A stretch of 13,082 nucleotides of DNA, taken from positions 1 through 13,082 of the forward strand of contig SKZL01000195.1 of assembly GCA_007127395.1 (NCBI GenBank), given 5' to 3'. The position numbers and the translations under genes are program-made. This document shows, in pieces, positions 1-6,722 of the stretch. Under the pieces are notes generated by a model. The model ran no database searches. It was not told where the DNA came from and saw only the letters and a list, made by a program, of their open reading frames with translations. How positions within the stretch are numbered: the stretch's first letter is position 1; each line of letters starts with the position of its first letter. The DNA is from Balneolaceae bacterium. Lineage in GTDB: Bacteria > Bacteroidota > Rhodothermia > Balneolales > Balneolaceae.

Positions 1-25
1 ACGTCAGAAGATCCATCTCTTTTTT

Positions 26-538
26 TTAATTTTTTTTTTTGATGATCCGGTCATAATAGTCCTTATGATATGGCATCAAGATGGATGGAAATTTATCGAA
101 GCCCTCAACCAGAATACCAATCTCATCCATCATACCGGGATTTGCAGGGCCTAAAACCTGATCCATCCCCTTTTCATTTAACCAATCCTCAGCAACTTTA
201 AAAAGAATATTGGCTGTTGATTGATTATCAATACATTCAAAAAATCCGAAAAAACCCGTATTGGTATCATGATATTTGTTATATCTGCGATCAATAATTG
301 CAGCAATCCTGCCGGCGGGTTTTCCGTTGTAAGATGCATTAAAGAGAGAAATTTCCGCATTCTTATAAAACGGATTCTTATCCGTATCCAGCAATTTTTT
401 TTGCTCGATAAGTAACGGTGCAACCCAATATTTATCATTCGAGTAGTTGGAGTATGGAAAGCGAATAAACTCCTGTTTCTTGTCTTTGGACGATACATAC
501 ACGATTGTGTTTGTATTCGTTATCTTTTCTTCGTTCAC
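26..538 (-). CDS. GNAT-like N-acyltransferase (bacterial ceramide synthase-like), cut short by an in-frame stop and by the window edge
   Basis: The 170 visible residues match the N-terminal half of a roughly 370-390 residue acyl-CoA N-acyltransferase-like family often encoded beside serine palmitoyltransferase. Recognisable segments are GRIAAIIDRRYN (77-88), GFFGFFEC (95-102), AEDWL (116-120), GPANPGMMDEIG (130-141) and ILMPYHKDYYD (153-163). Bacterial ceramide synthase, which N-acylates the sphingoid base, belongs to this type of protein; that role here is inferred from family and neighbour. The start is GTG at 538, which overlaps the spt stop by four bases (GTGA), so the two genes are translationally coupled. 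A TAA at 28-26 ends the frame after KKKN, but the same frame continues to the window end with KKEMDLLT, which fits the expected continuation. The TAA lies between runs of 11 and 8 A. The gene is therefore either a nonsense pseudogene or carries a sequence error. The C-terminal half lies outside the window. Confidence 0.75.
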   Translation of the reverse strand: MNEEKITNTNTIVYVSSKDKKQEFIRFPYSNYSNDKYWVAPLLIEQKKLLDTDKNPFYKNAEISLFNASYNGKPAGRIAAIIDRRYNKYHDTNTGFFGFFECIDNQSTANILFKVAEDWLNEKGMDQVLGPANPGMMDEIGILVEGFDKFPSILMPYHKDYYDRIIKKKN

Positions 539-1785
539 TCTTTTTCGAAACTAATCAATGATTGACCATTCTCATCGATGATACCGTGTTTAATGCCTAC
601 TTTTCTGAACGCATCCAGTATCATATTCAAATGCTCATCTGTGTGAGTGGCCATATAACTTGTTCTAACAAGTGCCTGACCATTCGGTACGGCCGGTGGC
701 ACAACTGCATTTACATAAACACCCTCTTCAAACAGATCTTTCCAGAACTGGAAGCAGCTATACATATCACCAACAACCACCGGAATGATTGGTGTTTGGC
801 TGGTCCAGACATTAAAGCCCAGATTTTTCAGTTCAGATCTCATATAGTTTGAGATCTCCTCAAGCCTTTCAAGGCGCCAAGGCTCTTCCTGTAATATTTC
901 GAGCGACTTCAAAACGGTAGCAACATTTGCAGGAGGCATACTTGCACTGAAAATATGTGCAGGTGATTTATGCCTGATAAATTCAATGAGCGCAGTGTCG
1001 CCGACCAAAAATCCTCCGAGAGAGGCAAATGATTTTGAAAATGTTCCGCTAATAAGATCAATGTCATCCATCAAACCAAAAACAGAAGCTGATCCTCGCC
1101 CTCCATCACCAATAACACCTATTGCATGAGCATCATCGAGATAAAGACCTGCACCATACTCTTTGCTTATCTCTACCAGCTCCGGAATCTTTGCCAAGGT
1201 ACCCGACATAGAGAATACACCATCACTCACTATGATTTTTCCAGCGTCCGGATCAGATTTTTCAAGCAGTGTTCTAAGATGATCCATATCGTTGTGCCGA
1301 TAACGTACGGTTTTGGCATTGGAAACTTGTGTTCCAACTACGATACATGCATGATTGTCTCTGTCCGAAAATATAATGTCATTTCGGTCAGCTATTACCT
1401 GGATAGAACCTTCATTGGTCTGATAACCGGTACTGAAGAGTACACACGATTCTTTCTTCATGAAAGCTGCAAGCTTCTGCTCCAATTCAAGATGAAGATC
1501 AAGGGTTCCATTTAAATATCTTGAACCTGTACAGCCGGTGCCATACGATTTGATCACTTTTTGCGCGGCTTCAATCGTTCTGGGATCGTTAGTTAGACCC
1601 AGATAGTTATTGGACCCGGCCATGATAACTTCTCTGCCTTCAATATTTACAGTTGTTCCATCTGTCGCCTGTAAAGGCTTGAAATATGGGTATAGTCCTA
1701 ACTTCTTAATCTCATCCGCTGTCGTGAAATCGTACGCTTTCTTAAAAACTTTTCTATATGAGACGTTGGCTTTGGGATCGGCCAT
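535..1785 (-). CDS. spt: Serine palmitoyltransferase-type alpha-oxoamine synthase (PLP)
   Basis: This 416-residue PLP enzyme, of normal family length, belongs to the alpha-oxoamine synthase group (BioF, KBL, HemA, SPT). Visible signatures are the substrate-binding GSNNYLGL (57-64), TGCTGSRYLNGT (83-94), the PLP-stacking His in DNHACIV (His145), SDGVFSMSG (187-195), LDDAHAIG (216-223, Asp217 to the pyridine nitrogen and His220) and the Schiff-base Lys251 in GTFSKSFASLGGF. The FSKSFAS context favours sphingolipid-type enzymes over BioF. It would condense serine with an acyl thioester to 3-ketosphinganine in the cytosol. Cysteate is an alternative amino acid (capnine/sulfonolipid enzymes are close relatives) and sequence alone cannot separate the two. 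ATG at 1785 has no Shine-Dalgarno sequence. The gene has its own candidate promoter upstream and overlaps the acyltransferase gene downstream. No damage is visible. Confidence 0.9.
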   Translation of the reverse strand: MADPKANVSYRKVFKKAYDFTTADEIKKLGLYPYFKPLQATDGTTVNIEGREVIMAGSNNYLGLTNDPRTIEAAQKVIKSYGTGCTGSRYLNGTLDLHLELEQKLAAFMKKESCVLFSTGYQTNEGSIQVIADRNDIIFSDRDNHACIVVGTQVSNAKTVRYRHNDMDHLRTLLEKSDPDAGKIIVSDGVFSMSGTLAKIPELVEISKEYGAGLYLDDAHAIGVIGDGGRGSASVFGLMDDIDLISGTFSKSFASLGGFLVGDTALIEFIRHKSPAHIFSASMPPANVATVLKSLEILQEEPWRLERLEEISNYMRSELKNLGFNVWTSQTPIIPVVVGDMYSCFQFWKDLFEEGVYVNAVVPPAVPNGQALVRTSYMATHTDEHLNMILDAFRKVGIKHGIIDENGQSLISFEKE

Positions 1786-1815
1786 TATGAAAAAATAATT
1801 TAGAGTTCAATTAGG

Positions 1816-1846
1816 TAAATATACCGAGTATTCAGTTTCAATCAAA
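1816..1846 (-). promoter_or_regulatory. Bacteroidota-type promoter for spt
   Basis: On the minus strand, TTTG (1846-1843) is followed by exactly 19 bases and then TATATTTA (1823-1816). This agrees with the Bacteroidota consensus TTTG-N19-TAnnTTTG at all positions but the last. It would start transcription around 1810, giving a leader of about 25 bases before the spt ATG. It lies in the 81-base gap after the glycosyltransferase gene, which suggests spt and the acyltransferase form their own transcription unit. Confidence 0.55.
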
Positions 1847-1866
1847 TTTAAACGGTACTGAGATGT

Positions 1867-2979
1867 TTAATCATACATACTTCTCAAGTAGACAACATAT
1901 TTTTCAACGACTGCATCCCAATTAAATGTTTTTACAACATAATCACGGGCACTATCTGAGAGTTCTTGAATATCTCCACTCAATATTTGGTCAATTTGCT
2001 CAGAAAACCTGTCGGCATTTTCATGAGGCACCCTGTATCCATTTATCCCCTGTTTGATGACATCTTTGATTCCTTCCAAATCTGATGCAACAGCCGGCAA
2101 TCCGGCTCTGTTCGCTTCCAGCAATACTATACCAAAGCCTTCCATGTCACCCGCTACCGGTATGTTTGGCATTATAAACAGATCGGAAGCCGCATAACAG
2201 ACACGAAGCATCTTTTTCGACAACTTTCCGGTCATAAAAATTCGGTCAGACATTGGCGAAAGTTTACAGGCTTGCTCAATGTTCTTGTACTCGGGCCCGG
2301 ATCCCACAATCAGATAAACAAAATCACTCTGAATTTTCGGTACTACCTCCTCGATAAACCACTGATGCCCTTTTCTTTTGACCTGCCTCCCTACAGTCAG
2401 TAATATTTTTTCCCCTGAATAGCCATTTAAGATCTCCCTTTCAAGAACTTCTATCGCCTCCTTTTTATCAGGCAGCTTTTCACTGTCTTGTTCGTCGTAG
2501 CCGTTAGGCAATGCTATTCCCCTATCCGGATCCATCCCACTCTCAATTGACGCTTGCCTTGTTGCAGATGATACTGAGATCACACCATTCAAATTTCTGA
2601 ATACAAACTTTAAGTACCACTGATATATCGCAACAGGTAGAGTCACATCCTGGCCATGATTGATCGTAACTACAGGAATTTTTGGTTTTTTTACCATTAT
2701 TGGCAAGATACATGCCGTTACCATGGATGAAAACAGAACCACGTCCGGATTGAATTTTCTGATAGCTAATGGTATACGCCACAAAAGAGTTATCAAAAAA
2801 AAGGTCGTTTTGATTCCGATGAATCTCCAGGATGAATGCAAAATTAGAGATTCAATTTCAATATCTTCTCTCCGGCTGAGAGCTTTTATCATCTGCACAC
2901 TTACATTCTGCATGCCACCCAGATTTTTCAGTGGTTTATTTTTTGGCGGATGCAGATGTGATACGTATAGAATTCTCAA
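1867..2979 (-). CDS. GT4-family glycosyltransferase
   Basis: A 370-residue GT-B fold retaining glycosyltransferase. The N-terminal acceptor domain opens with MRILYVSHLHPP and the loop NLGGMQ (19-24). The C-terminal donor domain starts near residue 190 with LLTVGRQVKRKGH (Arg198 and Lys203, typical nucleotide-sugar phosphate contacts), then LIVGSGPE (223-230), and ends in the diagnostic EX7E motif (Glu280-Glu288 in EGFGIVLLE). There is no signal peptide; such enzymes usually sit at the inner face of the membrane. The start is TTG at 2979: it gives the canonical N-terminus, and the only upstream codons in frame (ATC AAA ACT TTA TCT GAA) contain no better start before the TAA of the preceding gene. 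It follows another GT4 gene by 18 bases in the same reading frame. Its neighbourhood suggests a sugar head group on a sphingolipid; donor and acceptor cannot be read from sequence. Confidence 0.88.
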   Translation of the reverse strand: MRILYVSHLHPPKNKPLKNLGGMQNVSVQMIKALSRREDIEIESLILHSSWRFIGIKTTFFLITLLWRIPLAIRKFNPDVVLFSSMVTACILPIMVKKPKIPVVTINHGQDVTLPVAIYQWYLKFVFRNLNGVISVSSATRQASIESGMDPDRGIALPNGYDEQDSEKLPDKKEAIEVLEREILNGYSGEKILLTVGRQVKRKGHQWFIEEVVPKIQSDFVYLIVGSGPEYKNIEQACKLSPMSDRIFMTGKLSKKMLRVCYAASDLFIMPNIPVAGDMEGFGIVLLEANRAGLPAVASDLEGIKDVIKQGINGYRVPHENADRFSEQIDQILSGDIQELSDSARDYVVKTFNWDAVVEKYVVYLRSMYD

Positions 2980-2997
2980 TTCAGATAAAGTTTTGAT

Positions 2998-4116
2998 TTA
3001 AACAATTTCCCGGTAAAACCCAAGTAGCCGTCCATTTATTGCCTCCCATCGATACTGAGAGGCTTTTATCAAAGCTGCTTGCGACATTCGCTTCCTCTGG
3101 TCACTGTTAATGATCAAATTTTCAATTAAGTTATAGAATTTATCTTTTCTTTCAACAGAAATTACATAACCATTTTTACCGTGATCTACCAGCGACCGAC
3201 TTCCTGCAGCATCAGCTACAACAGCTGGCAGCCCGCTTGCCATTGCTTCAAGAGTGACGTTGCCAAAAGTCTCCGTATCAGACGGAAAAAAGAATATATC
3301 AGAAGATGCATAGCACTTCGCCAATTCGGCGCCGGTCTGAAAACCTGCAAAAAAAGTATCCGGCATCAGCTCCTGCATCTCTTCCATCGCAGGCCCGTCA
3401 CCAACAATCAACGATTTAACATTTCTATGTTTCTCACTTAAACTGTTTACGATCTCGGCAAACAGTTTCAGATTTTTTTCCCAAACCAGCCTGGATATAA
3501 ATGTAATTACGAAATCATCTGAATTAAATCCGCACTTTTCTCTCCATTTAATATCTCGGTATTGTGGCCCGAAACTCTCCTCTTCTATCCCGCGAGCCCA
3601 GATCCTTAAATCGGTTTTTATCTCTTTTTCCCGAAGCAGATCAGCCATCGATTCCGATGGAACATATACTTGTTTACACTTCTCATAAAAATTTGTCAGA
3701 TATCTCCAAAGAAGCGGCTCAAGAAGTCCCAGTTTGTAATATTTCAGATAACTTGAAAAGTGCGTGTGATAGGATGCAACAGTAGTTTTTTTGTTTTTTT
3801 CGGCCCACTTTAAAGCTTTCCACCCCAACAGATCCGGTGTTGCGATGTGTATAATGTCCGGATCAAAATCTTCGACTTTTTTTCTGGCTGCATCCGGAAA
3901 AGATCGGCTGATCCGGTATTCAGGCCTGCCCGGCAGGCTGATTGATGGTACTGGTATAAATTCACCAGCATGATCGATCTCCGGTTCCTTGATTGTCGGG
4001 CCAAAAACAAGAACCTGAACTCCATTTTTTAACAAAAATGAGACCAATCTGTTTAATGTAAGGGATACCCCATCACGAATATGATTATAATTACCCGTAA
4101 AAATTGCTACTTTCAA
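2998..4116 (-). CDS. GT4-family glycosyltransferase, MgtA/SQD2-like
   Basis: A retaining GT-B glycosyltransferase of 372 residues from the preferred TTG start at 4116 (N-terminus KVAIFTGNYNHIRDGVSLT, the usual beginning of this family). An ATG 16 codons upstream (4164) would add a non-family leader but cannot be excluded. Numbered from that ATG, visible motifs are DGVSLTLNRL (31-40), VPSISLPGRPEYR (72-84), IIHIATPDLLG (104-114), SYHTHFSSYLKYY (131-143), VPSESM (168-173), SRLVWEKN (224-231), VGDGPA (254-259) and the EX7E pair Glu298-Glu306 in ETFGNVTLE. The pattern resembles glycolipid enzymes such as diacylglycerol mannosyltransferase (MgtA) and sulfoquinovosyltransferase (SQD2), so a lipid acceptor is plausible. 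It is the first gene of the minus-strand cluster leading to the second GT4 gene and spt. Confidence 0.87.
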   Translation of the reverse strand: MKVAIFTGNYNHIRDGVSLTLNRLVSFLLKNGVQVLVFGPTIKEPEIDHAGEFIPVPSISLPGRPEYRISRSFPDAARKKVEDFDPDIIHIATPDLLGWKALKWAEKNKKTTVASYHTHFSSYLKYYKLGLLEPLLWRYLTNFYEKCKQVYVPSESMADLLREKEIKTDLRIWARGIEEESFGPQYRDIKWREKCGFNSDDFVITFISRLVWEKNLKLFAEIVNSLSEKHRNVKSLIVGDGPAMEEMQELMPDTFFAGFQTGAELAKCYASSDIFFFPSDTETFGNVTLEAMASGLPAVVADAAGSRSLVDHGKNGYVISVERKDKFYNLIENLIINSDQRKRMSQAALIKASQYRWEAINGRLLGFYREIV

Positions 4117-4129
4117 ACTGTAAACTCTT

Positions 4130-4160
4130 TTTAAATGCAGTTGCCATCTTACTATCTTTG
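4130..4160 (+). promoter_or_regulatory. Bacteroidota-type promoter for the CerR-like gene
   Basis: TATCTTTG (4153-4160) is a perfect TAnnTTTG element. Nineteen bases upstream is TTTA (4130-4133), one mismatch from TTTG. Transcription would begin near 4166, about 30 bases before the ATG at 4198. The site lies in the divergent region between the glycosyltransferase cluster and the reductase gene. I could not find an equally good promoter for the minus-strand glycosyltransferases here. Confidence 0.45.
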
Positions 4161-4197
4161 ACATGGACTTCCATCAAGTTTTTGAATATACAAATTA

Positions 4198-5172
4198 ATG
4201 AACGCATTTATCACCGGTGGCACCGGTTTTATTGGCAGTCATCTGGCCGACACTCTTATCTCAGATCCAAAATGGGATCAGGTAAAATGTCTGGTTCGAA
4301 GCAGTGAAAAGTGGCTTGAGGGGAAAGATTATATTCGTGTTGAAGGCGACCTGCACTCTATACACGCGATTGAAGAGGCTCTGCATGGAGTGGACGTTAT
4401 TTTTCATATTGCTGCTATAGTCAAAGCTCCGGATCAAAAAAAGTTCGATCATGCGAATGTTGATGCAACAGAGAATATTATCAGACTATCAAAAAAATGC
4501 GGAGTAAAAAAGCTGGTTATTCTCTCATCTCTGGCAGCAGCAGGGCCCAGTAACGGCACTCCCCGCTCTGAGAAGGATCAGATGCAGCCTGTCAGTATGT
4601 AGGGGAAGTCTAAACAAAAGATGGAATGGATGATCCATAAAGAGGCCGGACGTGAGCAATCTGTAACAATTTTAAGACCTCCTGCAGTCTACGGGCCGCG
4701 AGAAGAACAGATCTTCACACTGTTTCAGATGATAAACAGAGGGATTGCCCCAATTGTTGGTGATGGGGAAAACCCAAAACTATCTCTGATTTATGTTGAT
4801 GACCTGATTCAGGCAATTTTAAAATCGGCCCAACAGACCAACCCCGGTGTCTTTACCTATTTTGTTAGTGACGGTGAAGTTGCAAATTGGAATCGTATCA
4901 AAAAGATTGTAGAAACTGTCTTGGGAAAAAAATCAATCTCTATCCCACTTCGGCCGGAATGGGTCAAAAAAATTGCAGGAATTGTTGAAACAACCGCGTC
5001 ATTTTTTGGTTCATATCCCGTTATCAACAGGGAAAAAGCGAATGAAATGATTCTGGAGTGGACCTGTTCAACCGAAAAAGCACGACAAGAACTCAATTAC
5101 GAACCCAAATTCTCACTGGAAGAGGGGTTGTCGCGAACGCTCAGATGGTATAAAAAACACAAATGGCTTTAA
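4198..5172 (+). pseudogene. NAD(P)-dependent SDR, ceramide-reductase (CerR)-like, interrupted by TAG at the catalytic Tyr codon
   Basis: One continuous frame of 325 codons, including an internal TAG at 4600-4602 and the final TAA, encodes an extended/atypical SDR. The N-terminal part has the Rossmann glycine motif GGTGFIGSH (7-15), GDL (50-52), FHIAAIVKAP (69-78) and the catalytic-Ser region LSSLAAAGPS (109-118). Codon 135, where VSM-stop-GKSKQKMEW occurs, is exactly the Tyr of YxxxK, with Lys139 retained. The frame then continues undamaged through LRPPAVYGPRE, LSLIYVDDL and a normal C-terminus. As read, translation yields a 134-residue fragment; an ATG at 4621 could reinitiate a 183-residue C-terminal piece. 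Neither contains the complete catalytic triad. The family includes CerR, the ketone reductase of bacterial ceramide synthesis, and the nearby spt supports that role, though other epimerase/3beta-HSD-like activities are possible. The end overlaps the next gene's first ATG. Confidence 0.85.
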
Positions 5173-6716
5173 TAAATATGCTGAATAACAGAGTTACTAT
5201 CCTATTGTCCGGTATTCTTTTTTTATGCTCAATCACCTCAGTTTCTAAAGCTCAGCTGGTTCAGGACCTGAGTAAACAGATTGAAATACCGGATATCACA
5301 AATATTAGCAGTTCTGAAACTCACCTCTATGTACTCTCAGCCAGTGAGGGCTTGGTGGTATTCCGTGCTTACAGCGATTCATTACAGTGGCTCTATTCAT
5401 CCACCGGAATGCAGGAAAGGGGTCATATTATTAAGAGTGACATTCGTTTTGCCTATCTCTATGGTAACAACAGAAGATTAACTGTAATTGAACCCACTTC
5501 TGTTCTTGGGGTATATTCATCTACAATATTGCCATCACGTCCTATCGCAGTAAAACGGATTGGATTCCGGCTTTTTGCTGCTTTGAACAGTGGCAACCTG
5601 GGCTACCTGAACCTGGAAACAGCTGAGAGTGTTGACTCAGATATGGAGCTTCTGGATAGTAATCGGATTGTTGACCTTGCTTCTGATAAACGAAATACCC
5701 TCTATGCCTTGAATTCCGAAAGTGAGATTATCATTTACGAAGTTGGAGATGAAGAGGTACGTCTGCTTTCTGCCACCCGAACCGACCGGCAAGTTGACCG
5801 CATTTTTTTAACCGGTGGCGAACTGATCGGTACCGACAATTCCGGCAATCTCTATCTGATCAATTCTGATGGTGTTACCAGACGGATTACCCGTGTTTCC
5901 GGGCCTGTCGATCACCTCTCAGCCTGGGATGAGATGATCGTTGTCAGGACCTCTTCCGGTGAACTCTGGACAGGTATGATGGACGGTACCTTCGAAATAT
6001 GGAAATCAGACGAGCGGGCCGGCAACTTTTTTACTGTCTCCGATGATCAAATGTGGCTTGCTGAATTCAATACGATCACCCCTGTTATCAGGCGTACTCC
6101 CGGAGATGAAAATGAGAGGCCCGAAGCTTTGAGCAGTGATTTAAAATTGAAGGAATTTGATGATATTGTCTTACCATTTCCAAGAGCACTGATTCTGCCT
6201 ATTCTATTTGAGAACGAAGTTGATATGAATCAGGTCACCCTCAGCTATAACGCACCATTCAATAATGCCCGAATTCGAGGCAATACTCTTTACTGGCAGC
6301 CACTCGCTTCACAAACAGGGCGTCACCGGATCACTATTACTGCAAATAGTGCCGATGGCCTATCTGATTCTCAAACGTTAATGATTGATTTGCGTTCATT
6401 TAATGCACCTCCACAATTTACGCCATCCAGACCGGTAACCATACCGGTGGGAGAAAGTTTTGATTTCCAGATTACTGCTGTTGATCCGGATGGGCTGGAC
6501 CGTGATTTGATCCGATATTTGGGAGTGGATATGCCAGATGGAGCAAATTTGGAGGAGAAAACAGGAATTTTTTCATGGGAACCGACCATCCGGCAAGTTG
6601 GTGAACACCGGTTTCAGGTTATTGCCACAGATCAATATGGGGCCGCATCTTCTCAAAATTACACGATTAACGTGATCGAAATTACTGAAGAAGATACAGA
6701 CATAAATATTGACTGA
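5163..6716 (+). CDS. Exported beta-propeller-like protein with two C-terminal Ig-like (He_PIG/CADG-type) domains
   Basis: A 517-residue protein with an N-terminal signal peptide (hydrophobic VTILLSGILFLCSIT, likely cut after SKA at residue 30). The Leu before Cys22 makes a lipobox unlikely. Residues about 40-315 contain repeated short strands of the form hLYVLSxxEGLVVF, YALNSESEIIIYEV and NLYLINSDG, suggesting a WD/PQQ-like beta-propeller; this is inference from pattern. Residues about 340-410 and 416-505 form two Ig-like domains. The second is a clear putative-Ig/cadherin-like repeat: APPQFTP, AVDPDGLDRDLIRY, TGIFSWEPTIRQVGEHRF and ATDQYGA. The start could be ATG 5163, overlapping the upstream gene, or ATG 5178, which leaves the signal peptide intact. 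Function is not known; an envelope or periplasmic binding role fits. No type IX sorting domain is visible at the C-terminus (EEDTDINID). Confidence 0.8.
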   Translation: MALINMLNNRVTILLSGILFLCSITSVSKAQLVQDLSKQIEIPDITNISSSETHLYVLSASEGLVVFRAYSDSLQWLYSSTGMQERGHIIKSDIRFAYLYGNNRRLTVIEPTSVLGVYSSTILPSRPIAVKRIGFRLFAALNSGNLGYLNLETAESVDSDMELLDSNRIVDLASDKRNTLYALNSESEIIIYEVGDEEVRLLSATRTDRQVDRIFLTGGELIGTDNSGNLYLINSDGVTRRITRVSGPVDHLSAWDEMIVVRTSSGELWTGMMDGTFEIWKSDERAGNFFTVSDDQMWLAEFNTITPVIRRTPGDENERPEALSSDLKLKEFDDIVLPFPRALILPILFENEVDMNQVTLSYNAPFNNARIRGNTLYWQPLASQTGRHRITITANSADGLSDSQTLMIDLRSFNAPPQFTPSRPVTIPVGESFDFQITAVDPDGLDRDLIRYLGVDMPDGANLEEKTGIFSWEPTIRQVGEHRFQVIATDQYGAASSQNYTINVIEITEEDTDINID

Positions 6717-6722
6717 TCTAAC

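Noticed and set aside
1126..1515. Open frame of 129 codons on the plus strand opposite spt
   Set aside because: It lies wholly antisense to a conserved PLP enzyme, has no family resemblance or ribosome binding site, and looks like the reverse frame of conserved coding sequence.
4207..4240. Inverted repeat around ACCGGTGGCACCGGT at the start of the CerR-like gene
   Set aside because: It is explained by the codons of the conserved GGTGFIG nucleotide-binding motif.
4600..4602. Pyrrolysine at the in-frame TAG
   Set aside because: The family requires Tyr at this catalytic position and nothing in the window belongs to a pyrrolysine system; mutation, sequence error or Tyr suppression are better explanations.
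5163..5260. Lipoprotein signal in the exported propeller protein
   Set aside because: The residue before Cys22 is Leu, which does not fit a lipobox; SKA at 28-30 is a better signal peptidase I site.
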